Source of the DNA: Chelydra serpentina | Taxonomy: Eukaryota > Chordata > Testudines > Chelydridae | Reading direction: 5' to 3' | DNA: 64,000 nt | Assembly (NCBI GenBank): GCA_037349315.1 | Contig: JBAIAC010000001.1 | Coordinates: 7,172,001-7,236,000, forward strand | Part shown: positions 46,459 through 58,377 of the stretch, in pieces | Position numbering within the stretch: position 1 is the first letter of the stretch | Layout of the letters: the number at the start of each line of letters is the position of its first letter | Program-made: the position numbers and the translations under genes | Notes under the pieces: generated by a model | Database searches by the model: none | The model's input: the letters and a program-made list of their open reading frames with translations, nothing else | What the model was told of the DNA's origin: nothing

Positions 46459-46661
46459 GAATATGTTTTGGCCCATACTGAAATGCCCACTACCTTGGAA
46501 GGAGCGGAAGCTGCTATTAGAAAACAGGAGGATTTCATGACCACAATGGATGCCAATGAGGAAAAGCTCAATGCAGTTGTAGAAACTGGCAGGAGGCTCT
46601 TTAGCGATGGGAACATTAACTCTGACAAGATCCAAGAGAAAGTGGACTCTATTGATGACAG
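46459..46661 (+). CDS. SPTBN1: SPTBN1 exon 15 of 18 here: spectrin repeat 9
   Basis: Encodes residues about 1189-1256: EYVLAHTEMPTTLEGAEAAI to DKIQEKVDSIDDR. Begins after an unusual AATAAAAG acceptor with the T-rich tract slightly upstream. Ends with two bases of an arginine codon (phase 2) before GTAAGG. Confidence 0.97.
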
Positions 46662-49468
46662 GTAAGGTTTGCTAAGAGTTTTAGTGACTGATGTGCATCA
46701 AACGTCCCAGCCTGCTCACCCAGAACTTGATTTCTTTTCTGAATCTGCTTTTATCCTTTGGATTGTGGAGATTTCCTAGCATGAAGCACTGGTGCCGGTT
46801 GGATTGGTACTGAGATGTAGAAAACCCCAGCTCCTGGGAGCAAGGAATTAAGCTGAAGTATACTGGAAAGTGGGTTTACTTCTCTGTCTCACATCAACGT
46901 AAACCGGGAAGAACTCTACTGGAATCAGTAGAGTTACACCAGTGCAAAGCTGACCTGAGACTCAATCCCTGTATGTTTTAATCCAGTTTTCTTGTAGATG
47001 GATTAAGGCGAAGGGATGTATTAGAAAATCGTAATATGGTATGTTTTCTTTGTCTTATGAAAACATTAGGAACCAGAATGCTTCAAAATCGTAATAAAAT
47101 ATGACTTCTGTCACCTCCTGGAGACATTTGAAATAGTGAGCTAATAGTAGGATTTGGCTGTGAGGCGGTTGCTATATCATTGTATCAGAGCATTCATAGA
47201 CTGTTTATACTGTGAATTGAGGGAGCCTTAGAACTAGCCTTCCCTGGTTCCACAAGTCTAACGTTTCCCTGCTATCACCTGGCTAATTTAATTAGATTAA
47301 TGTATTCCTGTCCTTCTCCAAAGAAGGAAGGTGGCTCCTCTGGAGTGCAAGTGAAATTGTACCTGTCCTACCCACTTGGCTTTGATCACGATTCCCAAGG
47401 TATAACAGAGGTTCCCTGCCCCTTTTTGTGAAATCAGATTAGAAAACATTGGTAAAAATGTCTCTCTCATCCTAAAACAGGCTATTTCTTTGTCCTTATT
47501 GCTGGGACATGGCAGCTGTACATTGTAAGCACTTCTTTTCTAAATTCAGGATGTTTAATTTTGATGGGAATGAACCTAATGCCTTTGATGCACTTTTATC
47601 CTTAGATCACAGAGCACAATAATAATAATAATAAATTTATGTAGAACCTTTATGCCAAATAATACTGTTGATCCTTATACCAGATACTCATCTTATCCTA
47701 ATTACGTAAGTTTCCCCTTCAGAGAAGCTCAGCGATAGCCAATTGCTCTTCTCTCCGAGGATGAACCTAAGTGAAATACTGTAGGATATTCCATTTAGTC
47801 ATTTGCCTTTCTGCTCTGTCTGGGTAAAGCAAACACCTCTCGCCTGTATGCATTCCCTCACAGAGAAAGGCAGAATATTTCTGTTACCAGTGATTCCTGG
47901 GAATCTCTGGAGAAGGATTCCCTTATGCCCTACACATTTCAGTGATCCTCTGTCTGACCGGGATGGAGTGGATATGGCTCCCTTTAGATTCCAGCAATGA
48001 TGCTCCAAGTGCCAGAAAGATGGGAGCCGTTGAAAGTGACCCAAGGCTCAATTTCATTCCAGGGCCCAAGTGTGCTGACTCTGCAGAGCTTCCCACTCCT
48101 CCAGCAAATAACCTGAACTGAGATACACAGCTCAGTGGCCACTAGTACGGGCCTGCCTGTGTGTCCTCATTGTACAAATATAAGTCTCTGCTCTATGAGG
48201 GACTATTCAACTTCTCCTAGAAGACTTTGTTTATAATTAGGGAAGGCAACAACATTACTTAATGTTACACTGCTGCCAAATTACCTTTTAATCAACACCA
48301 AGACACAGTGTATACCCAGTCAGCACCAGCACTGATTTCACTCTGTCTGCCTAGGCCTGAACAGTTACAACTATACCGTCTCTAGCAACGTAGGGATCTC
48401 GCTTCCATGCTCTGTTTATTTCTGGCACCATATATATTTGAGGAGAAGCAGAGGATGTATTGGTGGCATGGCACATTGGGTACTGGCATTACCACAGAAT
48501 TTTAGAAGTTCCAGGCTTTCAAAAACCCTCAAACTTCACAAAAACTCTCCTCAGGTGATGACTAGTTTTCATGAATACTTGCTTCTCATTCATGGCTCCT
48601 CCAGTAAGAGAAGTGGAAAATAAAAACCAATATTTGGAAACACAGAACAAGGGATTTTTCTCTTTGTAAATAAGGCAATCTCTCAAGCTTCCCAACCTGC
48701 CTATGATAGCATCTTCTGACTTGATTCTGACTTAGATTTTGCAATGTAAGATTTTGTTTCTTAGGCAGAAATATAACATGATCTTTACACCATTTTTAAT
48801 ATACTGTGTGAAAGGCCAGCACTAAATATATTAGCATGGGGATAAAAGTTCTTTCCTCCCACTCATCGGAAATAAACAAAGCAGGTAACCCCAAACTTTC
48901 ACTCCCCATCTTTGATTTTCTCTCTCCTTCACCTTAGCTTTTTTCTCCCACTTGCTAAGGCAGGGAACTTGTCTTCTGGTCAGCCAGGCTTTTCCTACAG
49001 CCTCTGTCATTAAGGGTGGATCCAGGAACATAGTATCTTCTGGTCAGCTTCTCCCTGAAGCCCATGCTATGTTAATAGGCAGCTGAAGTTTGGGGATATT
49101 CTAGGCCTGACTAGACCACCTTCCATTTCCTATGCTTCAAAGAGGTGCTCCCAAAACTCAGGGGTCTTGTTGTTGAGTGACTCTTTGCTGCAGTGGAAAC
49201 GTCCTTGGTACCCCTACCATTTTATGGCACCCTAGATGGCTGCCTGGCAGACCTTAATTGCATGACATGGGTTTTACGTGTTCCTGCTTTGAATGCAAGA
49301 CAAATCCTAGACACTGTTTTTGATTCCATTTTACATCAACACATTTCCTCATTTCCAAAGCTGTTTATGTGGAACACTGCAAAAACCACCCAGTGTTATA
49401 CTATTAAGGAAATACATGCAATTGCAATTAAGTTTCTAGGAGTGATAAGCCTCAAAAACAAAGTGTAA
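46662..49468. other. Left part of the 9.5-kb intron 15
   Basis: A palindrome-family repeat at about 46882-46960 has ACTCTACTGGAATCAGTAGAG at its centre. An AAT microsatellite lies at about 47619-47636. The remaining sequence has no recognisable gene. Confidence 0.5.
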
Positions 49469-49694
49469 GGGCTTGTCTTCACTACCGGGGAGATTGCTGC
49501 TGCTGCTGCTACAATCGATGCAGCGGGTGTCGATTTAGCGGGTCTAGTGAAGACCTGCTAAATTGATGACAGAGTGCTCTCCGATCTACTCCGATATTCC
49601 AACTCCCCAAGAAGAGTAAGATAAGTCGACCAGAGAGCATCTCCCGTCTACGCAGCGCAGTGAAGACACTGGGGCAAGTCAACCTCAGCTACGT
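49469..49694. mobile_element. Multi-hairpin MITE, truncated copy 2
   Basis: It starts GGGCTTGTCTTCACTACC like copy 1 at 15227 and has the same second hairpin (49528-49571: TCGATTTAGCGGGTCT pairing with AGACCTGCTAAATTGATG). A short GCT triplet run lies near 49496-49512. It ends abruptly in CAGCTACGTT, halfway through the last hairpin, where the hAT fold-back begins. The right terminus is missing. Confidence 0.75.
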
Positions 49695-51265
49695 TCAATT
49701 AATTGCAATTAAACTTATTGAAATTTATTAAATATTTTTGGATGTTTTTCTACATTTTCAAATATATTGATTTCTGTTACAACACAAAATACAAAGTGTA
49801 CAGTGCTCACTTTATATTATTATTTTTGATTACAAATATTTGTACTGTAAAATGATAAATAGTATTTTTCAATTCACCTCATACAAGTACTGTAGTGCAA
49901 TCTCTTTATCGTGAAAGTGTAACTTACAAATGTAGATTTTTGTTTTGTTATAGGGCTGCTCTCAAAAACAAAACAATGTAAAACTTTAGAGCCTACACGT
50001 CCACTCAGTCCTACTTCTTGTTCAGCCAATCGCTAAGACAAACAAGTTTGTTTATATTTACAGGAGATACTGCTGACTGCTTCTTATTTAAAATGTCACC
50101 TGAAAGTGAGAACAGGTGTTCGCTTCTGTAGCTGGCATTCCAAGGTATTTATGTGCCAGATATGCTAAACATTCATATGCCCCTTCAGGCTTCGGCCACC
50201 ATTCCAAAGGACATGCTTCCATGTTGATGATGCTCGTTAAAAAAAATGCGTTAATTACATTTGTGATTGAACTCCTTGGGGGAGAATTGTATGTTTTACC
50301 TGCGTTCTGCCATATATTTCATGTTATAGCAGTCTTGGATGATGACCCAGCACATGTTCATTTTAAGAACACTTTCACAGCAGATTTGACAAAATGCAAA
50401 GAAGGTACCAATGTGAGATTTCTAAAGATAGATACAGCACTCAACCCAAGGTTTAAGAATCTGAAGTGCCTTCCAAAACGTGAGAGGGACAAGGTGTGGA
50501 GAATGCTTTCAGATGTCTTAAAAGAGCAACACTCCAATGCAGAAACTACAGAACCCGAACCACCAAAAAAGAAAATCAACCTTCTGCTGGTGACATCTGA
50601 TTTAGATGATGAAAATGAACATTTGTTGATCCACTCTGCTTTGGATTGTTATCGAGCAGAACCTATCATTAGCATGGACGCATGTCTTCTGTAATGGTGG
50701 TTGCAGCATGAAGGGACATATGAATCTTTAGCGCATCTGGCACATAAATATCTTGCGATGCCGGCTACAACAGTGCCATGTGAACGCCTGTTCTCACTTT
50801 CAGGTGACATTGTAAACAAGACGTGGGCAGCATTATCTCTTGCAAATTGTAACCAAACTTGTTTGAGCAATTGGCTGAAGTAGGACTGAGTGGACTTGTG
50901 GGTTCTAAAGTTTTAGATTGTTTTATTTTTGAATGCAGTTATTTTTTTACATAATTCTACATTTGTAAGTTCAACTTTCATGATAGAGATTGCACTATAG
51001 TACTTGTTTTAGGTGAATTGAAATATACTATTTCTTTTGTTTTTTACAGTGCAAATATTTCTAATAAAAAATAAATATAAAGTGAGCACTGTACACTTTG
51101 TAATTGAAATCAATATATTTGAAAATGTAGAAAACATCCAAAAATATTTAAATAAATGTTATTCTATTATTGTTTAACAGTACAATTAATTGCTCGATTA
51201 ATGATTAATTTTTTTTAATCACGCGATTAATCACAATTAATTTTTTTAATCACTTGACAGCCCTA
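49695..51265 (+). mobile_element. Fold-back hAT element with a broken transposase
   Basis: The left arm (about 49695-50236) is the reverse complement, with small gaps, of the right arm (about 50653-51192); matching pairs include TTTTTGGATG / CATCCAAAAA, GTGTACAGTGCTCACTTTAT and its complement, and CACTCAGTCCTACTTC / AGGACTGAGTG. The element continues to a terminus TTGACAGCCCTA near 51264. No matching terminus is left at its 5' side. The same family is cut by the window start at 1-672. Confidence 0.85.
50328..50883 (+). pseudogene. hAT transposase C-terminal remnant
   Basis: In one frame the plus strand reads DDDPAHVHFKNTFTADLTKC, then FLKIDTALNPRFKNLKCLPK, EPEPPKKKINLLL and the dimerisation region LAHLAHKYLAMPATTVP with CERLFSLSG. 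A TAA stop at 50692-50694 replaces the expected glutamate before WW. The upstream frame from 50116 is the antisense of the inverted arm and not transposase. The N-terminal BED finger and most of the catalytic domain are missing, so this copy is inactive. Confidence 0.82.
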
Positions 51266-52207
51266 CAAAGAACCTAAACAAACAAGTCCAAATCCACGAC
51301 GTTGCTCAGTGCTTGGCAAGCATAAGAAGCTGCGTTTTTTGTAGTAAAAACCTTTGGCTATTTTCTATTGGGAGGAGGTAGAGGACCTCATCTAATCTGG
51401 TTATGTGGCTGATGAGCCCCTTATTTCTGAAAATAAATTTAGTTTTAAAACACCAGCATGAGTGACCCAGGTCACAACTGTTTTTGCCAGGTTTTACACT
51501 CATGAAAATCCTATAGGCAAAGTGGCTGTGAGTAACTTCTTCCAATATTGTTGTTGTCAATTCAGGGAAGAGAGTTTCTTGACTCTGTCAGTGGAAGAGT
51601 CGCACCTCCATGAGAAAAAAATTGAACAGCATAAGCTTTGCTGAAACAAACAGGAATGTTAGAGCCAAACTAATAGATCTCTCTCAGCAGGCAGTTACCT
51701 CCACACGTGTTTAACAGTCTTGCTTTAATGATGTCTCAGTTTCTATTCCTGTTCTGGCTCGGTGAAACCCACAGATTAACAGTTGAGCTACCATGACTTT
51801 GTTTATCCATTTTCCTGACTCATTAGAGTTCTTAGGCGCCTTCATATAGAGCAAGTATCAGTAACACTCTCCTTCTGGGTAATTTCATTCAGATATGTGG
51901 TAGTGATTAACATCTCTACCATTCCTATTTCACATCCTTCATAATTCTCCTACAAAGAAGAGACTAAGCTCTTGGGGTCATCATATGAGTGTACACTACC
52001 TAATACAACGGGGCCCCATTTTTGATGAGACCTCTATGCACTATTGCAATACAAGTCAAAAATATGAATACATTTATGAACAAATCTATTGGGCATATAC
52101 CCAAGTGTTTTAAAGAATTGAAGGCTGAAGGGGAAATGCTTTCAAATGTGTAAATGTTGAATCCCCTTCAGAAAATGATTTTAGCATGTTAATAAGAGCT
52201 TTTACCA
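51266..52207. other. Intron 15 sequence between transposons
   Basis: No gene or repeat is recognised with certainty. Short open frames only. Confidence 0.45.
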
Positions 52208-52776
52208 CAAAAGGGCAACAAAAATGATTAGGGGTATAGAACGGCTTCCGTATGAGGAGAGATTAATAAGACTGGAACTTTTCAGCTTGGAAAAAAGATG
52301 ACTAAGGGGGGATATGATAGAGGTCTATAAAATCATGAGTGGTATAGAGAAAGTAAATAAGGAAGTGTTATTTACTCCTTCTCATAATACAAGAACAAGG
52401 GGCCACCAAATAAAATTAATAGGCAGCAGGTTTAAAACAAACACAGGAAAGTATTTTTTCATGGAACGCACTGTCAACCTCTGGAACTCCTTACCAGAGG
52501 GTGTTGTGAAGGCAAATACTATAACGGGGTTCAAAAGGGAGCTAGATAGATTCATGGAAGATAGGTCCATCAATGGCTATTAGCCAGGATGGGCAGGAAT
52601 GGTGTCCCTAGCCTCTGTTTGCCAGAAGCTGGGATTGGGTGACAGGGCATGGATCACTTGATGATAACCTGTCTGTTCATTGCCTTTGGGGCACCTGCTG
52701 TTGGCCACTGTCAGAGGACAGGATACTGGGCTTGATGGACCTTTGGTCTGACCCAGTATGGCTGTTCTTATGTTCA
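52208..52776 (+). mobile_element. CR1 LINE 3' end with C-terminal polymerase remnant
   Basis: The frame at 52314-52583 (89 residues) encodes the C-terminal part of a CR1-type polymerase: [53 protein letters not shown] and a final TFKREL-like [10 protein letters not shown]. The noncoding tail GGACCTTTGGTCTGACCCAG, TATGGCTGTTCTTATGTTC is the CR1 3' end of turtle type. It is 5'-truncated. Confidence 0.9.
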
Positions 52777-55700
52777 ATCTGAGTAGAAAATGTATTGACT
52801 TGAGCCTAGTGGAGGCAGAAGGCTTTGGTTGTTCTTGTTGTTACAAGCGTCATTAACGTTACTAGAAAACCATGTGTTATGGTTATGGGGCTAATTGAAC
52901 CTCTGTCCCCTTTCTGGTCTCTGAGTGCATCTCCTCAGGCTTCATGCATTTACCTGTCTTATCACTAAATGTCAGAGTTCTCCCTCTCTTAGGGCCCAGG
53001 GTTACAGTACCATGGATCAACTATTCTTACCGCCAGGTGACTGAGTTCAGGAACCTGTGGTTCTTCCCTTCGTGTGTCTGTGACCACTGGTATATAGTGA
53101 CTAGAGAAACTTCTTAAAACAAAGAATTGTTTGTCTTAGCAACAGGAACAAAGCTTTTAGAGAAAAAAGAATTTGAAAACAACAATTTATACACATCTAT
53201 CTTACTTAAATCCCTAACATCCTGTCATGGTGATCTAAGCATGGGGACCTTCTCCAGATACCCCCAGCAGTCCTGTCTCATTCTGGTTCCCCTGAACAGC
53301 TACCTTCCTCTCTTGAGAGAATGTCCTTTTAAACCCTGCTTTCTCTTTTATTTGTTCTTCTCTGTTCCCAGGCTTTGGTCCTTCTGGCCAAACCAGTCCT
53401 GAAGACTCAGCGGGAGATTGAGCCAGAGTTCTCAGAGCTAATGGTTCTGGCATTGTCCCTTAACAACTCTCAAGTGTTTGCTAGGGGAAGCTTGTCTTGA
53501 GCCACTCTTTCTCCCTTCTGCTTATTTTTTCAGGCAGACTTCTAATGAGTTAGCCCACTATATTCATGCACTATATATCTCAGTAATCAGGCCGACATAC
53601 AGTTCTCATAAATTGTTATGGAACAGCTCCAACTCCATTATGCCATGGCAGAGGAGAGTCTTGCATTTCGTCATGAAGTGAGTCAGGATTGCAGTCGTGC
53701 TCAGCACTTTTGAAAGGGGGTTCAGAGCCGGGGTCGGCTATTGAGAAAGGTATGACTCCAGCTCCCACCCTAAATACCTCAAAAAGTGATCCAGTCTTCA
53801 CTCCTGGATCATTTGGGCCAAACTCTCTTCCCAGTTTCACCTTTGCAACACTGTTGCCTTCACTATAATAGCACTGGTGTAAATGAAAGAAATTGACCCT
53901 TTATCTAGATTTTCCCCTCCACAGACTGTAAGCTGGAGCACAAAGAGTTAATAGAGTATCAGCCTTTCTTTCCAGATAAAGTAAGTGATCACACCTCCTC
54001 CTTTTAAGGGCCTCAAACAGCAAAGTGCTGAGTGCATCTTGAAAGGTACAGAGCACCCGTGGCTCTGTAGGAATTGAGGGTACTCGGTGTCAGGAATCAC
54101 TGCAGTTGAGCCAGTTTTCAGGCAACCTATCGCGTGCACCTGGCCTGTAGTAGGCTACCTGATTGGCTACACTACCTGATTGGTTGGAAGAGTCAGAAAA
54201 CTGAATCTTAAGCCCAACATTTGTGTGTGGCTGCAATAGCTCCTGCTTGTCCTAAGCCCTTCTCCTGCTTTGTTCTCATCTTGGCCCCAGTCCTGCTCTG
54301 CCTTGCCTCACTCCTGGTAATCCAGTCCTTACCCTCAGCTTCTATTCCTGACTTTGGCTCTGATCCTTGGCTCTGGCATCTGGCCTCTGGCACTGGTTTA
54401 GACCCTTGGTTCAGATTCCTGAGTACTGACTAGACATGATTCCTGCTCCAACCACTAGCCGTGACCACCCAGGTCCACCGCAGTCTCATACTCAGCACCT
54501 TTGTACTTTCTGGCCCTTGGCTGTCATTGTAGAAATGAGCCCCGTATGCAATGAGAATCCGTCCTTGAGGTTTTGTTAACTATACCAAGGTTTTGCAAAG
54601 CATTCCATGTCTCCTATCCATTGGACAGCCATTATTTATAGAATTAATGTTTCTTTCTCTGAATTAGTCTTTCATTCACTGTTTAATCTGAGAATAAAAC
54701 TGGATCTTCCTGATCTACTTTTTTTCTGTAAGTGAAAATTCAGAAGACCCTAATCCTTTCTTCTCACTCTAGATAATCTCAGACTATCGAGTGACCTTTG
54801 GGAATTAAACTAATAGCCTGAGCTCCAAAGGTTATGCTTATTAGATGATGAGAAAAATAATTACACCATCATCTGCTTGATAGCCGTATATGCTTTCCTC
54901 TCAAAGGCCCTGACGTTAGTGGCTCTCACTCTTTTGTTTTGTTTAACCCCAGATTCCCCTGCCCTAAGATCTATGCACATTTAACTTGGTTCAAGTTAAT
55001 ACCTTGTAAATTCTCTTTTTAATTTTAAAATTTATTTCACTATTGGCAACAGGTCACTTTTATCTAGTAGGATCACACTGCAAATTTATTTCTTGCTTTC
55101 TTCCTTTTTGTTTTGATTTCTTAAAAATGTGTGCTTATTTTGTCACCGTAGGAGTTTATACAGTAAAACATGAATAACTACACAATACATAACTAACATA
55201 TTCTCTCAACTTCTGCCTGTCAGATTTAATAGATATCATTCCCATTTAACTCATCTCCTTCTCAAAAGAGAGGGGGGGAAAGAGAGGTCTCAGAAAACAA
55301 ACCCAACCGAAATGCCGTGAGACCCAAACTCTTGTCTGAAATGCCTTGGGAATTAATTCAAAGGCTTGTGTGGCCATTTGCAGACAAGCAGTTGTGAGTG
55401 GCTGAGAGTAGGGTCTTTCTCTGAGAACCTTATTCATGGCCAGATCATCTATCAAAGTCTTTCAGACCTCCACCCCAACCCAGAGGAAGTCAACCCAATC
55501 CTGCTGTGGGCAAATGCAGTTATGAGGGGGGAAATGGAGTTTCCTGAGAAACCTTCTTTTCTTCTAAACCAAGTTTGATCTTAAACCTTTTTCTCAAATA
55601 AATAACATTTCTGGAGATGTAAAGATTCTGTTTGCAAGAATATATAAGTGTGGCCACACATAAATTGGTTTTTAAACACAGCATTTTGAGGATTATGGAA

Positions 55701-56165
55701 ACCACTGAAGCATAGTTCAGTAGGAGCAGGTCTAATGGTGTTGAGCCATAGTGAAAAATACATTAAAGCTCCTTAGAGCATGTGTATGCTTTGAATTAGT
55801 TAAGTAATATGTGATTTAATCAAGGCTTTTTAAGGTTTTTGTCAAAGTCTTCAATTTCATGTGGTCTTAAAACTAGTAGGCTGAATTCTGTACTCAGTGA
55901 CAACCATAAAATCTAACTGACTACAGAACTTCGCCTTGTGTCTCAAAGCTAATCTAGAGTAGGTCACAAAATGCATAGGAAACTTAAATAAACACGTTCG
56001 GTAACCAGCCTTAATAATGTCTTCCATTTGAAAGGCAATAAAGTGAGGCTGCCAGCACACGCACATTCATAACAGATATTCCATAAAGGCTGCAAAAAAT
56101 GATAACATCATAGTTTTATTTAAAAGGGCTGATGTAAGTGTTTGTTGTTTTTGTTTTTGAAATAG
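52777..56165. other. Right part of intron 15
   Basis: No gene is recognised. A worn palindrome-family fragment lies at about 54005-54100. The longest plus frames near 53127 and 54221 have no recognisable motif. The intron ends in TTGAAATAG. Confidence 0.45.
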
Positions 56166-56256
56166 ACATAGGAAGAATCGTGAGGCAGCCAGTGAGCTTC
56201 TGATGAGGTTGAAAGACAACCGAGATCTTCAAAAGTTTCTTCAAGACTGCCAGGAG
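56166..56256 (+). CDS. SPTBN1: SPTBN1 exon 16 of 18 here: repeat 9-10
   Basis: Encodes residues about 1257-1286: HRKNREAASELLMRLKDNRD and LQKFLQDCQE. It completes the arginine codon begun in exon 15 and ends in phase 0 before GTAGGT. It is only 91 bp long and lies between introns of 9.5 and 5.7 kb. Confidence 0.97.
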
Positions 56257-58090
56257 GTAGGTTGTGTCACTTGGCTATAATCTTTAAAAACCGCAACCTG
56301 CAGCATTATGAGCATCTCAACTTGCATTCAGTGGGAGCTGAGGGCTCTCAGAATCTCACAGGATCAGGCCTTAAGTGCACATCTGATATGTATCAAATGA
56401 TCCCAACATCTAAGAGTGAAACGAATGCTTTCTGCTGTTATTATTGGGGGCTCCATCATGGTCTCGTTTTCCTCTACATCATATTAAGATAAAGAGAGGA
56501 AAAAAGGCTGCTAAGAGACGCAAAAACTTGAAGCTATGGTTAAGTTTAGTCATGGAATCTGGAAGGGATTAGCACTGGGTTTCCGTATTAAGAATTGTTT
56601 CACTTGTGCGTTGTGTGCCCTAAAATATGGCTTATCCACATGGCTTCTACAAGACATTAGTAAAAGGAACACAAGGCAATAAACATGGGCTGAGTAGGAA
56701 TAAATTGGATCGTTTCTAATGTGGTGTTTATCTGATGGTTTGGTTTTTTTATTGGAAAGCATTACAGCATTTCTTAAAACATTTCTGTCCAAATCTCCTA
56801 TCGTTGAACATGTGCCTTTTGCCCTGCAGGCAATATTTAAAATTGGAAATCATCTTTCTCTTAACATGTGGAATTAGTCTAGTCATTATCAGGTTATTTC
56901 ATGCATCACTGACAACACACATTAAAATTAGCTGTGCAAACTTGAGACCCTCAGTGAGGTGGTTGGGAAATAGCTGTTTTAAATTTTAAATTTCAGTTTA
57001 TCAGCCATATCTCTCAACCACATAATGCAGAACACAAGCCACAAAGATGGTGTTGTACAATAGTTGGAAGTAATTGCCAATTCCATAGGCGAAACATACA
57101 AAATATAATTCATAACCTGAACAAATGATGTTTACTGATGGCAGTGCAGTTGCATTCATGCAAGTCCACAGTTGAGTGGCATTTGCTTGGATAGCCATGA
57201 ATTTGGCCCAAATAGTATTACCCCATTAATAAAAACATGACAAATTAATAAAAATTCTGCTGGTATTATAAGTTTGTTCTTCCCTCCTACAGAGTACTAA
57301 TAATAACAAAGATCAATCTGGTTCTCTGGACTTTGGCCCTTGTGTGAATGTTGATGTGCTCTCCAGATTCTAAACCTACACCTGGCCCACAGGAATTACG
57401 TTCGTGTTAATACAAAATCTCTCTTTAGGTGTAGTTCAGCTTGTTAGAATGTGAATAGTGAATGGGTGCAAGGAGCCATTCACAGCTGCTAGCTCTGTGC
57501 TCTCTGGAATGCAATGATCAATCTGTCTTAGCTCCCCTATGCCTTAGCACAAGCCATCCTAAAGGGGTGGAGAGGAGACAGAGCTATTCCCCACCCTCAC
57601 CCTACACTCCCTTCATCATCAGGGACAGAGAGGGGTAGTTCAGCATGTACATCCCTCACCCCACGCTCTCTAGTGCTCCTGGAGGCTTTGTGTCTTCCTG
57701 AAATACACTGCCTCACAGAGCTGCCCCTGAAATGATGCTGCTCCATGTTGTTCCCAACATGGGGCTAAGAATGGTTTAGGAGACCTGATCTGATCCCCAG
57801 TCCTCTGCTTCTATCTTCCACTATCCCCAATTGATCCCTTACCTTCCCTGCATACTCCCGGTTACAGATGTATCCCATTTCATCACTGTCAACAGTAACC
57901 TAAAGTTTTTTAAAGAAAGTTTTTTGAAAGGCCAGTTCCTTTTGCAGTACTATCAGTCTCACAATTAGCCACCCAATCTAGCTGTCGCACTGTGCTGAGT
58001 CCACCCCATGGCACACAGTTCTTCCTTTCTGTGACTCGGTGGAGCACAGGAAGAAAACAGGATAATGCTCAGAGGGACAGCTCAGTCATA
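56257..58090. other. Left part of intron 16
   Basis: A palindrome-family fragment (TTGCATTCAGTGGGAGCTGA) lies near 56323. No gene is recognised before the multi-hairpin element. Confidence 0.45.
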
Positions 58091-58377
58091 GGGTACGTCT
58101 ATACTTACCCGTCGCGTCGGAGGAGTCCAATCGATCTTCTGGGTTCGATTTATCGCGTCTTGTCTAGACGCGATAAATCGAACCAGGAAGTGCTCCCCCG
58201 TCGACGCCGGTAATCCTGCTCTGCGAACGGAGCAGGCGGAGTCGACGGGGGAGCCTGCGCGCCGCGTGTGGACCACAGGTAAGTTCGAACTAAGAGACTT
58301 CGACTTCAGCTACGTTATTAACGTAGCTGAAGTTGCGTATCTTAGTTCGACAGGGGGGGGTTAGTGTAGACCTAGCC
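58091..58377. mobile_element. Multi-hairpin MITE, copy 3
   Basis: The ends GGGTACGTCTATACT and AGTGTAGACCTAGCC are inverted repeats. Hairpins: 58142-58184 with a perfect 19-bp stem (GGTTCGATTTATCGCGTCT) and a 5-base loop; 58192-58254 with GCTCCCCCGTCGAC pairing with GTCGACGGGGGAGC; and 58282-58351, whose inner part 58303-58333 is a perfect 15-bp stem ACTTCAGCTACGTTA around one base. A G8 run at 58353-58360 precedes the right end. ATA flanks both sides. Same family as 15227-15530. Confidence 0.85.

Noticed and set aside
50116..50327. N-terminal part of the open frame in front of the hAT transposase remnant
   Set aside because: It is the antisense of the inverted left arm plus core sequence, not transposase.
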